From Streptomyces sp. DvalAA-14 (GTDB taxonomy: Bacteria > Actinomycetota > Actinomycetes > Streptomycetales > Streptomycetaceae), in the NCBI RefSeq assembly GCF_900091855.1, contig NZ_FMCH01000390.1:1-38428 (forward strand): a DNA stretch of 38,428 nucleotides, in the 5' to 3' direction. Both the position numbers and the translations under genes were made by a program. The notes under the pieces are model-generated. The model saw only the letters and a list, made by a program, of their open reading frames with translations. It ran no database searches and was not told where the DNA came from. Of this stretch, positions 24,621-32,699 are shown in pieces. The first letter of the stretch is position 1. The number at the start of each line of letters is the position of its first letter.

Positions 24621-24815
24621 CGGTCTTGAAAACCGTCGTGGCAGCGATGTCACCGTGGGTTCAAATCCCACAGCCTCCGCCCAGGTCGGCGTAGTCGCAC
24701 GTCAGAGGGGGTGCCCCGAGGTTCGGGGCACCCCCTCTGTGCTGCGGCTGCCTCGCCTCCGGCCGCACGTATCCCGCTGTCGACCAGCCTGGGTGGACCA
24801 GAGGACGACCGGATT
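24621..24815 (+). repeat. Right attachment repeat (attR) with tRNA-Ser 3' fragment
   Basis: It repeats 7734-7928. It begins with the tRNA-Ser anticodon arm but lacks the 5' 28 bases, so it is a fragment, not a second tRNA. After the 61 identical bases it carries the perfect version of the tRNA terminator, which suggests that this copy is the original host downstream sequence. Confidence 0.85.
24705..24737 (+). terminator. Terminator hairpin in right att repeat (perfect copy)
   Basis: GAGGGGGTGCCCCG pairs over 14 bases with CGGGGCACCCCCTC around a five-base loop. It matches the imperfect hairpin at 7818-7850. Confidence 0.75.
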
Positions 24816-24817
24816 AC

Positions 24818-24849
24818 GGGGTGTCAGCCCTGGTCGGGGCTGACACCCC
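24818..24849. terminator. Perfect 13-bp hairpin, terminator of the hydrolase gene
   Basis: GGGGTGTCAGCCC (24818-24830) pairs with GGGCTGACACCCC (24837-24849) around a six-base loop. It lies about 175 bases past the stop of the minus-strand hydrolase and just after attR, and may isolate the island from host transcription. Confidence 0.65.
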
Positions 24850-25024
24850 GTCGGTCTTCGAAGGCTGCCCGTCCACTGTGCCGGGCGGAAACGAGGTCGG
24901 GACCTCGCGTCCGATGGCGTTGCGCGGATCCATCCCTTGTGGGGACCGTCCGGCGTGGTGATGGCCGCCCGGAGCCCCTGGGAGCGAACCGGTGTGCTGG
25001 CTGGCCGGCGGATCCGTACGGGCC

Positions 25025-26581
25025 TCAGGACGACATGCTGCCCCGGCAAACCGTCCCCGGGGCCGGGGTGTGGCCCGTGCGGAGGTACCGGTCGACCGTC
25101 TCCGCGACGCAAGTGTTCTGCGGGTATGTGCCGTGGCCCTCCTCCTCGGCCGTCAGGAGCACGCCGACACCGTCGCCCAAGGCGCGGGCCATGTGGCGGG
25201 CGCCGGAGTAGGGGGTATTCGGGTCGCCGGTGCCGCCGACCACGAGGACGGGGGCCGCGCCCTCCGCGTTCACTTGGAGCGTGGCGCGCTCGCCGTTGAA
25301 CGGCCAGTCGTAACAGAGGTAGACGCCGATGGACCAGGCCGCGCCGAAGACGGGCGAGGCAGCTTTGACGCGGGCCCCGTCCCGGTCGAGTTGTTCGAAG
25401 CCGGGGCGCAGGCTGGAGTCCGCGCAGGTGATCGCGATCTGGGCGGGGTGGCTGCTGTCGCCCGGGGTCGCAGCGGGGTCGGCGGATCCGTTGTCGTCCG
25501 CGCCCTCGCTCAGCGGACGGCCGTCGTTGTGGTCGATCAAGGCGGAGAGGGCCTTGGCAAGCGGGGACCAGGCGTCGGTGCCGAGGCCGAGATAGGCGCT
25601 GACGTCGTACGCGAGGTCGTCGGCGTCGAGCTTCCTTCCGTCGCCGGCAGGGGCGGGCTTCTTCGTCAGGCGGTCGGCGAGGCGCGCCATGCGTCGGGCG
25701 GCCTCCTCGGGCCCGTCGCCGGTCGGGCACTGGCGGATACGGGCCGCGCAGTGCGCAGCGAACCGGTCGAATGCCGCTTGGACCGCCTTGACCTGCGACA
25801 CCTGCTTCTCGTCGAGGTCCTCGGTCGGATCGACGGATGCTTCGAGGACGAGCCGTCCGACGTGTGACGGGTACAGGTGGGCGTAGACCGCGCCGAGCGC
25901 CGTTCCGTACGAGACGCCGAAGTAGTGCAGCCGCTCGTCACCGAGGAGGTAGCGCATCAGGTCGAGGTCACGCGCGGTGTGCGAGGTGCCGATGTACGGG
26001 AGAAGCGCCCGGGAGTGGTCGGCGCAGGCGTGGGCCCGGCCGTAGGGAGCGTCGTCCGCGGTCTTCCCGCAGCGCACGGGGATGGTCGCGCCGACGCCGC
26101 GCGGGTCGAAGGACACCAGGTCATAGCGGTCGAGAAGCGGCTCGTACTGGTTGAGGAATTCGGGCAGTCCCCGCACGCCGGACACGCCGGGGCCGCCGAA
26201 GTTCAGGACGAGCGAGCCGATGCGCCGGGCGTTCGGGCCGGTGGCCTTGCGGCGGATCAGGGCGACATCGATCGTCCTGCCGTCTGGTTTCCGGTAGTCG
26301 AGGGGGGTCTTCATGGTGGCGCAGTCGTAGCCCGTGCGCGCGGTGGGCGGCGAGGTGCAGCGGGACCACTGGAGGTGCTGGCCGGTGGTGAGCACGGTGG
26401 GCAAGCCGGTAGGCGGGTTGTTCGCGGTGAGCTCCGTACGCGGCTCCGCACTCCGGCGAGGAGCGTCGTGCTGGAGCAAGGCGCCGACGACCCCGATCGC
26501 GGCGAGAACGACCCCGGCGATGATGCGCACACCGACCGAGAGGCCCGGTCTGCGGCTTCGTATCGCATGTGCGTCACCCAC
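25025..26581 (-). CDS. Secreted alpha/beta hydrolase, tripeptidyl aminopeptidase-like
   Basis: The protein of about 518 residues has an N-terminal membrane/signal segment (VGVRIIAGVVLAAIGVVGAL) and an alpha/beta-hydrolase fold of the Streptomyces tripeptidyl aminopeptidase (SlpD/Tap) type. Visible motifs are the oxyanion NFGGPGVSGVRG, the nucleophile elbow GVSYGTALGA, the acid in VVGGTGDPNTPYSGA and the histidine in EEEGHGTYP. Conserved Cys residues in the lid suit an exported enzyme. It should remove tripeptides from extracellular substrates. I use GTG 26581 (MGDAHAIRSRRPG), six bases behind GGGGA; ATG 26629 is a possible longer start. Terminator at 24818-24849. Confidence 0.85.
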   Translation of the reverse strand: MGDAHAIRSRRPGLSVGVRIIAGVVLAAIGVVGALLQHDAPRRSAEPRTELTANNPPTGLPTVLTTGQHLQWSRCTSPPTARTGYDCATMKTPLDYRKPDGRTIDVALIRRKATGPNARRIGSLVLNFGGPGVSGVRGLPEFLNQYEPLLDRYDLVSFDPRGVGATIPVRCGKTADDAPYGRAHACADHSRALLPYIGTSHTARDLDLMRYLLGDERLHYFGVSYGTALGAVYAHLYPSHVGRLVLEASVDPTEDLDEKQVSQVKAVQAAFDRFAAHCAARIRQCPTGDGPEEAARRMARLADRLTKKPAPAGDGRKLDADDLAYDVSAYLGLGTDAWSPLAKALSALIDHNDGRPLSEGADDNGSADPAATPGDSSHPAQIAITCADSSLRPGFEQLDRDGARVKAASPVFGAAWSIGVYLCYDWPFNGERATLQVNAEGAAPVLVVGGTGDPNTPYSGARHMARALGDGVGVLLTAEEEGHGTYPQNTCVAETVDRYLRTGHTPAPGTVCRGSMSS

Positions 26582-27152
26582 TGAAAATCCCCGCGCTCCC
26601 GCCCCTGGACATCCGCCCCGTGCCCGCATGCCCGTACCCGTGATCGTCCGATCGTCGAATGAGTGCAGGGTACAAGCCGCCTCCGACAACTCGGCTCAAG
26701 GTCGTACCGGCACTGGTCAACGCCGACGGATCACGGTTGCCGGGCCCGGACGCGGTTGACCCGCGGACACTCGTGCTGGTCGGCGAAATTGCCCAACTCT
26801 GATCCGATTACCGCCAGTTCGTCCTGGACGGAGTCATTCATACGCAGCGCCCTGCTGGCCGCCCACGGACTCGGCCTGCCGTCCGCGATTGTGGTTGATG
26901 TCGGCCAACTGGACGGCGGGCGACGGGCAGTGATCGGGGCCTACGCCGCTTGGGCGAGCGGAATGTACGCCGCCGACCCCGACGTGGTTCTTGATGTCGT
27001 TCTTCGACCCTGAGCAGCTCTCCGCACCGGCGGGCCTGTTCTCGGCGACAGCCTCGCGGCGATCCGTGACGTACTGATAGGCGAGCCGAGCGTCCGCGCG
27101 GAGGACTGCGGAGGACTATCGCCCTCTCTTCGTATCGGGAGGGCTGTCGGTC
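26582..27152. other. Intergenic region with possible gene remnants
   Basis: About 570 bases without a convincing gene. A plus frame near 26840-27013 (LLAAHGLGLPSAIVVDVGQ, GAYAAWASGMYAADPDVVLD) and another near 27000-27085 (FFDPEQLSAPAGLFSATAS) look protein-like but lack starts and continue into neither flank. They may be decayed pieces of older genes, which would fit the truncated gene that follows. Confidence 0.35.
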
Positions 27153-27420
27153 ATGGATGCCAGAATCGGCGGCATGACGCTGTTCGACTACTTCTCGGCT
27201 GTTGACGATCAAGCCGCTGTCGCTGTGGCCGAATCGTCTGGAGGGCCCGGTCGGGCCGCGCTCGACGCGGTGTCCCTGAAAGGGATCGACCCGGTGGTTG
27301 CCATGGCCCGGCTCGAAGCGATAGCGACCGACTGCAGCTATGAGGAAGCCTGTCAGCGGCCGCGATCCGGGCAGTTGGTGTCGGGGCCGGACGCAGACGG
27401 TCCGCTTGTCTTCAGCTTGA
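27153..27420 (+). pseudogene. Truncated DUF1877-like hypothetical gene (5' half only)
   Basis: From ATG 27153 (GGGAGGG about 10 bases upstream) or ATG 27174 the frame reads MTLFDYFSAVDDQAAVAVAE, then LDAVSLKGIDPVVAMARLEA and RPRSGQLVSGPDADGPLVF. This resembles the N-terminal half of a Streptomyces family of roughly 180-200 residues. Beyond about 27420 the frame turns into Arg/Pro-rich sequence that is the shadow of the opposite strand. The second half of the gene is therefore missing, and the DJ-1 gene ends 160 bases later. Confidence 0.5.
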
Positions 27421-27578
27421 ATTCATCGGCCCGCCCCCGCCCCGCCGAAGGGCGCTCCCGCACCTTTCGGCTCAGGCGGCTCGGACGGTTCCGACCTCTC
27501 AGGCCGCTCGGTGAGGGCCGGCCGGTCGGCCGGCCCACATCGTCCCGGCCGCCCAGGCCGGAGCTTCGGCAATCGTCC

Positions 27579-28274
27579 TCACGCCAGGACCTGCAGCAGC
27601 TTCTCGCCCAGCACCGCCGCGGAGTGGGGGTTCTGCCCGGTGATGAGGTTGCGGTCCTCCACCAGGTACGGCTCCCAGATCGGGCCGCGGCTGTAGTCGA
27701 CGCCGACCTTCTCCTTGAGGTCGGTCTCCAGCAGCCAGGTTGCCTTGGGGGCCAGGCCGACGGCCTCTTCCTCCTCGTTGGTGAAGCCGGTGACCTTGTA
27801 GCCCTTGAAGGGCGACTCGCCGTGGATCCGGGTGGCCAGCATCGCGGCCGGGCCGTGGCAGACGATCGCGAGCGGGTTGCCGGATTCGAGCTGGGCGGTG
27901 AGGAGCCGGCCCGCGTCGGCGTCGAACGCGAGGTCCGACATCGGGCCGTGGCCGCCCGGCAGATAGACCGCGTCGTAGTCCTCGAGGCGCACGTCGGCCA
28001 GCTCGAGCGGCCGGCGCATCACCTCCGCGTCGCGGATGATGCGCTCCAGCTCGAAGGCGCCTTTCTCGCCGCCTGCCATGGCGGGGCGCAGGCTCATCAT
28101 GTCGACGTTCGGGATGGCGCCCCCGGGCGTCGCCACCACGACCTCGTGGCCGGCGTCGGTGAGCTCCTTGTACGGGTTCGCGAACTCCTCCGCCCAGTAA
28201 CCGGTCGCGTACCTGGTGCCGTCCTGCAGGACCCAGTACGTCGCTCCGCTCACTATGAAAAGGACCTTCGCCAT
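27579..28274 (-). CDS. DJ-1/PfpI family protein (class I glutamine amidotransferase-like, Hsp31 type)
   Basis: The 231-residue protein opens MAKVLFIVSGATYWVLQDGT and has the YWAEEFANPYKELTDAG acid motif (about residues 26-42), PGGHGPMSDL (106-115) and the nucleophile elbow AIVCHGPAAML with Cys129-His130. Members act as chaperones, glyoxalases or deglycases in the cytoplasm; the exact activity cannot be read from sequence. ATG 28274 has GAGGAGG about seven bases upstream; the open frame further upstream is a shadow. It is divergent from the cell-wall-binding protein gene. Confidence 0.88.
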   Translation of the reverse strand: MAKVLFIVSGATYWVLQDGTRYATGYWAEEFANPYKELTDAGHEVVVATPGGAIPNVDMMSLRPAMAGGEKGAFELERIIRDAEVMRRPLELADVRLEDYDAVYLPGGHGPMSDLAFDADAGRLLTAQLESGNPLAIVCHGPAAMLATRIHGESPFKGYKVTGFTNEEEEAVGLAPKATWLLETDLKEKVGVDYSRGPIWEPYLVEDRNLITGQNPHSAAVLGEKLLQVLA

Positions 28275-28630
28275 CACTCGTTCGCCTCCTCGTCGTGCTT
28301 GACCCATTTGGGTGCATTTCACTCCATTCCAGCGTAGACACCGATGTGATCGGATGCATGCGCACAGCGGCTCGATCTCGGGCAGTCGGCACGGGTGAGG
28401 CGACGGCGGTATCGCTCTGCGTCCCGGCGTGAACACCCTCCGTGTGCACGTCGGCCGGCCGAGCGCCGCGGCAACCGCGCGAGTCCCTCGCCGCCGGAAT
28501 CGGACCGTAATTGTTTCGATCGTTGTCACCCCTGCCGCATATACTTCGGCGGCCGAACTACGGGACCACGGGGGTGGCAGGGGTCAGCGTCCCGGCGGCA
28601 CATCAGTCTCGAAACCTGTGGGGGGTTTGC
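28275..28630. other. Divergent intergenic region
   Basis: About 355 bases between the DJ-1 and cell-wall-binding genes, so both promoters lie here. A less G+C-rich patch at 28500-28570 precedes the plus gene. No clear promoter boxes or palindromes stand out. Confidence 0.45.
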
Positions 28631-30691
28631 TTGAAGACAACCTCGCGCCGCAACCTTGCGGCGCTCATCTCGGTCGCCTCATTGGCGGCCGGCGCGCTCG
28701 CCGTCACCATGCCCAGTGCCGGAGCGACGACGATCAGCGCGAAGGGCGGAGTGATCGCCCTGTCCGGCGGCTCCGGCTCGCACCTGTACACGGTCAAGCC
28801 GGACGGCACCGGACTCACCTCGGTGCCCTCCATCGCCGACAACGGCATCACCGCGGGCTGGGCGCCCGACGGCACCCGGGTGGTGGCCGGCTCGAACGAG
28901 CAGCTGGTCACCGGGCGGACGACCGGCGACTCGTCGCTGATCAAGCTGCCCGGTGCGAACGGCGGCGCCCAGGGCCCGGGCTTCACCGGTCCCGTCTACT
29001 GGTTCGACGGCAGCTACGTCATCTCCGGCTCGGGCGGTGAGCTGTCCTACGGTCCGTCCGACGGCTCCTTCGCCTCGCAGCCGCTGCTCACCGGCGCCAA
29101 GTACCCGGCCGGCGTCTGGGACGACAACCCGACGACGAGCCCGACCGGCCAGGTCGCCTTCGACCGGGTCGCGACGGGCAGCGACGCCGCACCGGACGTA
29201 TGGACGTACGACCCGACCGCCGACACCCTGGTGAAGACGATCACCAACGCCTCGTCCCCGGTGTACTCGGCCGACGGCAGTCAGCTGGCCTTCGTCCGGG
29301 TGGTGGACGGCCACCGACAGATCTTCACCGCGAAGGCGGACGGCACAGCTGTCACCCAGGTGACGACCACCGCGGCCGACCACCTGCACCCGACCTGGGA
29401 CCCGGACGGCGGCCGGATCGCCTACGACGTCGCCGGGGACAGCAGCACCACCGTCGAGCTGGTCACGCTGTCCGACGGCTCGGTCAGCACGGTCAGCACC
29501 ACCGGCATGAACCCGTCGTGGCAGCCGCTGCGCAAGAACATCTTCTCCCGGGTGTACGGCACCGGGGCGGTCACCGTCGACCAGGCCGCGTCGCGCTGGG
29601 CGTTCGACACCGTCGGCAAGGCGCACGTGCCGGGGCTGCTCCCGGCCAAGTCGGCGGTCCTGATCAACAAGGGCAACACGATCTACTCCTCGCCGGCGAT
29701 CTCGCTCGCCGCCGAGAAGCAGGGCCCGGTCCTCATGACCTCGGCCAACTCGCTGGACTCGACCGCGTCCGCCGAGCTGAAGCGCACCCTGCCGAAGGGC
29801 GGCACCGTCTATGTGATCGGCGGTACCAACCTGATCAGCAGCGCCGAGGTCAACAAGGTGGCCGCGCTGGGCTACAAAATCGTGCGGCTCGGCGGCTCGG
29901 ACCTCGCGTCGGTGTCGGTGCGGGTGGCCCAGCAGATCACCCGGGCCCCCGAATGGGTCTTTGTCGCGGACGGCAACGACTTCCACGACCCGATGTCGGC
30001 CTCCGCCGCCGCGGGCGCGCTGGGTTACCACGGCCTGGGAGTGGTGCTGCTCACGCGCGGCACCACGCCGACCAGTTCGATCACCAACTTCCTCAACGCG
30101 CTGAACCCCAGCAAGACCAACCTGGTGACGGTCGGGCACAACGCCGAAGTGACCCTGCTCAAGACGCCGTTGAAGAAGGACTGGAACTACTGGGCGATCG
30201 ACGGCGGCTCGTCCGACAAGACGGCAGTCGACCTGGCGCAGTTCTGGTGGGCGGCCCCGGGCGTGGCGACCGTCCAGGACACCTGGACCTGGCAGAACGC
30301 GGCGGTGGGTGACGCGGTCAACGCCACCTACGGACCGATTCTGTGGTCCACCGAGGCGCTGCTGACTCCCTCCACCAAGGCGTATCTGACGCAGGAGTCG
30401 GCGAGTGTGCAGAACGTCCAGATGTTCGGGCCGAACACCTCGTACCCGCTGAACATGCGCACCGACCTGGCCAACGCGGTCGCCCTCGGCACCTCGTGGG
30501 TCGACACCGACTGGGCGGCGGGCGGCATTCCGCCGGCTGCCACCCCGACGGCGAAGGCCTCGGCCCGCGCCGCGACCATCGCGCCGACGTTCGCCGCTCC
30601 TGCGGCCACGCCGGGCGGCGGCCTCAGCTCGGCGCCCACGGTGATTCCCGGCCGGCACCCGCTGGACGGGCCTCGCCGTACGACGAACTGA
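28631..30691 (+). CDS. Secreted protein with TolB-like beta-propeller and cell-wall-binding repeats (CWB2)
   Basis: The 686-residue protein starts at TTG 28631 (MKTTSRRNLAALISVASLAA) behind a G-run and has a signal peptide ending about residue 32 (PSAGA-TT). Residues about 38-300 contain PD40/TolB-type propeller repeats: VYSADGSQLAFVRVVDG, HPTWDPDGGRIAYDV, NPSWQPL. From about 305 it carries cell-wall-binding 2 repeats, seen as AVLINKGNTIYSSPAISLAA, GTVYVIGGTNLISS and VFVADGNDFHDPMSASAAAG. CWB2 modules anchor exoproteins to wall polymers. No catalytic domain is visible. A strong terminator lies 114 bases downstream. Confidence 0.85.
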   Translation: MKTTSRRNLAALISVASLAAGALAVTMPSAGATTISAKGGVIALSGGSGSHLYTVKPDGTGLTSVPSIADNGITAGWAPDGTRVVAGSNEQLVTGRTTGDSSLIKLPGANGGAQGPGFTGPVYWFDGSYVISGSGGELSYGPSDGSFASQPLLTGAKYPAGVWDDNPTTSPTGQVAFDRVATGSDAAPDVWTYDPTADTLVKTITNASSPVYSADGSQLAFVRVVDGHRQIFTAKADGTAVTQVTTTAADHLHPTWDPDGGRIAYDVAGDSSTTVELVTLSDGSVSTVSTTGMNPSWQPLRKNIFSRVYGTGAVTVDQAASRWAFDTVGKAHVPGLLPAKSAVLINKGNTIYSSPAISLAAEKQGPVLMTSANSLDSTASAELKRTLPKGGTVYVIGGTNLISSAEVNKVAALGYKIVRLGGSDLASVSVRVAQQITRAPEWVFVADGNDFHDPMSASAAAGALGYHGLGVVLLTRGTTPTSSITNFLNALNPSKTNLVTVGHNAEVTLLKTPLKKDWNYWAIDGGSSDKTAVDLAQFWWAAPGVATVQDTWTWQNAAVGDAVNATYGPILWSTEALLTPSTKAYLTQESASVQNVQMFGPNTSYPLNMRTDLANAVALGTSWVDTDWAAGGIPPAATPTAKASARAATIAPTFAAPAATPGGGLSSAPTVIPGRHPLDGPRRTTN

Positions 30692-30804
30692 CCGCACCGC
30701 AACCAGTACGCGTCGCCGACAGGCGTCAGCCCGCCTGGCTTCACGGCTTTACGGCTCCCGGGCCGGACGGCCGTTCGGTCACGGTGACTGACCGGCAGTG
30801 ACGA

Positions 30805-30839
30805 CGAAGGGCCCGACCGCCTCGCGGTCGGGCCCTTCG
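30805..30839. terminator. Perfect 16-bp bidirectional terminator stem
   Basis: CGAAGGGCCCGACCGC (30805-30820) pairs fully with 30824-30839 around a CTC loop. It lies between the convergent cell-wall-binding gene and the alpha/beta hydrolase gene, so it can serve both. Confidence 0.8.
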
Positions 30840-30946
30840 CCTGTGCGTTCTCGACGTCAGGGCGGTCCCCTGCGGGTCGACCGCGTACCCGCTGCCCTGC
30901 CCGCCGTCCTGCCGTACGTGGCCCGGAACAGCGGCGCGGCCGGCCG

Positions 30947-31726
30947 TCACTCGCCCTCCGCCAGGAAGGTCAGCAGCTCCGACAACGACCGGGTGGGGTC
31001 CTCGACGTGCGCCGCGTGGCCGCCCGGGATCTCCACGAGCCGGCCGTCGGGGACCGCCGCGGCGATCTCGTACGCGTGCGCGGGCGCCACGAAGCGGTCG
31101 CCGGTGGCCGTGAGCACCAGCGTCGGTACGCGGAGGCGGGGCAGGTCGTCGCGTACGTCGATGCTCAGGGCGAGTTCGATCTGGGCGGTGGTGCCGAGTT
31201 CCGGTCGCAGCTCGCCGATCTGCCGCAGCACCTGCTGGAGGGCGCCCTCGGGCAGCGCGTCGAGATAGTCCTCGGCGAAGGAGAGCGAGGTGATCAGCCT
31301 GCTCGCGTCGTCGTCTCCCCTGGTGTACATCGAGGCCAGCAGTTGGAGGTTCAGCCGCAAGGTGGGGCGCGGACGGGCGAAGCCAGCAACCGTGATCAGG
31401 CGCGTGACGAACTCGGGGTGGCGGATGGCGGCGCGCACGGCGAGCGCGCCGCCGAGGGACGCGCCCGCCAGGGCGAACCGCTCCAGGCCCGCGTTGCGCG
31501 CCGCGGAGACCACCTGATCAGCGACGACGTCCAGATCGAGGGAGGTGCCGGCCGCCGGCAGGGGGCTGCCGCCGGAGCCGGGCAGGTTGGGAAGGACGAC
31601 GGTGTGTTGGGCGGCGAGGCCTCCCAGGATCGTGTTCCAGGTGCGGAGACCGCTACTGCCTGTGCCGTGGAGCAGGACGAGGCCGGGCCCCGAGCCATGG
31701 ACATCGAATGCCAACGATTCGGTCAT
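30947..31726 (-). CDS. Alpha/beta-fold hydrolase
   Basis: The 259-residue protein opens MTESLAFDVHGSGPGLVLLH and shows the oxyanion LLHGTGSSG, the nucleophile elbow LAGASLGGALAV (Ser near residue 100), the acid in VLTATGDRFVAP and the histidine in PGGHAAHVEDP. It is a soluble cytoplasmic enzyme of the large esterase/lyase/thioesterase group; substrate unknown. ATG 31726 begins the fold; the open frame upstream is a shadow. The ribosome site is weak. The region upstream is A+T-richer (TCATAATTTACG), consistent with a promoter close to the start. Confidence 0.87.
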   Translation of the reverse strand: MTESLAFDVHGSGPGLVLLHGTGSSGLRTWNTILGGLAAQHTVVLPNLPGSGGSPLPAAGTSLDLDVVADQVVSAARNAGLERFALAGASLGGALAVRAAIRHPEFVTRLITVAGFARPRPTLRLNLQLLASMYTRGDDDASRLITSLSFAEDYLDALPEGALQQVLRQIGELRPELGTTAQIELALSIDVRDDLPRLRVPTLVLTATGDRFVAPAHAYEIAAAVPDGRLVEIPGGHAAHVEDPTRSLSELLTFLAEGE

Positions 31727-31993
31727 AAGGTCATAATTTACGCCCGCGATGGCGGCGGTGACCACGGACGTCGGCCCGCATCGAGGGCGTGTTGGTGCAA
31801 TCACCCGGAAACGGGCGGTCAGTGGGTTTATCGACAGATCGTCACGCTTGCGAGCTAAAAGGATCATGCGGGGGTATTCGGGCCGGTCGTGGTGGGCAAT
31901 TCTCTTCCTGGCGACGCCGAATGAACGACGGTGGAGCGGTCGGCCAACCGCCCGCCGGACAGCACAAGAGTCTGTTTCCTGGGAGGGAACACC

Positions 31994-32299
31994 ATGGCAA
32001 GCATCCGTACCGCCCGTGTCCTGGCCGCCGTCGCGGCACTGCCCCTCGCGGCGGTGCTGTTCGCAGGCACTGCTTCGGCCGACGACGGCGCTTTCGCGGG
32101 CCGGCACTCGAATGCGACGGTGGTGAGCAATTCCGGCGGCAACGTCGGCGGCCACAACTTCGGGAACGTGACGACGACCCAGCAGGCCGCAACCGGGGCC
32201 GGAGCCTCGAACCAGAACAACACCGCGAGCGTGGTCGGCTCCGGCTACACCTCCATCGACCAGGAGAACATCAACATCCACTTCGCGCAGCTCTGGTGA
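31994..32299 (+). CDS. Small secreted protein
   Basis: The 101-residue protein starts at ATG 31994 with GGGAGGG seven bases upstream. It has a clear signal peptide (MASIRTARVLAAVAALPLAA, cleavage after GTASA) and a mature part of about 70 residues rich in Asn, Gly, Thr and Ser (NSGGNVGGHNFGNVTTTQQA, then GASNQNNTASVVG). It ends with IDQENINIHFAQLW. No Cys. The composition recalls small surface proteins of streptomycetes, but it is neither a chaplin nor a rodlin by the residues I can see. Function unknown. Confidence 0.8.
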   Translation: MASIRTARVLAAVAALPLAAVLFAGTASADDGAFAGRHSNATVVSNSGGNVGGHNFGNVTTTQQAATGAGASNQNNTASVVGSGYTSIDQENINIHFAQLW

Positions 32300-32699
32300 C
32301 GACGCCGGGCCCGGTGGCAAGGGTTCGGTGACGTGACGCCGTGTCACCTGCCTGGGGCGGTGGCGCGGAGCGGCGGACGCGCGGTGGCATGAGAATGCGG
32401 CCGCGCGCCCGGCGTTTCCGGGGCGGGGGTCCGAGGGGGTCCGGGGGTCCGCGGGTCCGGGGCGAAGGTCCGGAGTGGGGCCCGGAGGGGGCCAGCAGGG
32501 GAAGCCCGAGAGGAGAAGGACGAGCCGGGAGTTCTGTCCACAGGCTGTGGACAAAGTTTCACCGCGCCGGACCGGCCCCTGGTCCGCCGAGGTGAAGCCG
32601 CCGCGAGCCCCTCCATGCTGCCGGACCAGCCGTACGGCAGACGAGTGGGTGGCGGCGTGTCTCCGTCGAACGGCGCCCGCACCGTCGTTCACTCACGGA
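32300..32699. other. Intergenic region with DnaA-box pair
   Basis: About 400 bases. The first 220 are extremely G+C-rich with GGGTCCG words and no features. A DnaA-box-like inverted pair lies at 32534-32554. The last 60 bases before the DUF1906 gene have a modest G+C drop. No gene is supported on either strand. Confidence 0.5.
32534..32554. promoter_or_regulatory. Head-to-head DnaA-box-like pair
   Basis: TGTCCACAG-G-CTGTGGACA (32535-32553) is a perfect inverted repeat. On the minus strand it contains TTGTCCACA (32554-32546), the Streptomyces DnaA-box consensus. The plus-strand box is CTGTCCACA, one base off. No dnaA, dnaN or oriC-like box cluster is nearby. Confidence 0.5.

Larger units (their letters stand above)
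7734..24815. mobile_element. Integrated genomic island in tRNA-Ser (about 16.9 kb between att repeats)
   Basis: Direct repeats in the tRNA-Ser 3' end bound this region. A truncated integrase sits next to the left repeat. The content is accessory: three GntR/UTRA repressors, small membrane proteins, a glycosyltransferase, an FkbM methyltransferase and a low-G+C four-gene restriction-like operon at the right end. Relatives of actinomycete integrative elements (pSAM2 type) normally also carry replication and FtsK-like transfer genes. None is seen, so this element is probably immobile or depends on another element. Confidence 0.8.

Noticed and set aside
24621-24679. Second tRNA-Ser gene at the right island end
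   Set aside because: It lacks the acceptor 5' strand, the D arm and half of the structure, so it is only the 3' fragment contained in the att repeat.
28679-30697. A 672-codon minus frame opposite the cell-wall-binding protein gene
   Set aside because: Arg/Gly-rich translation without domains; the plus strand has a signal peptide and two recognised domains.
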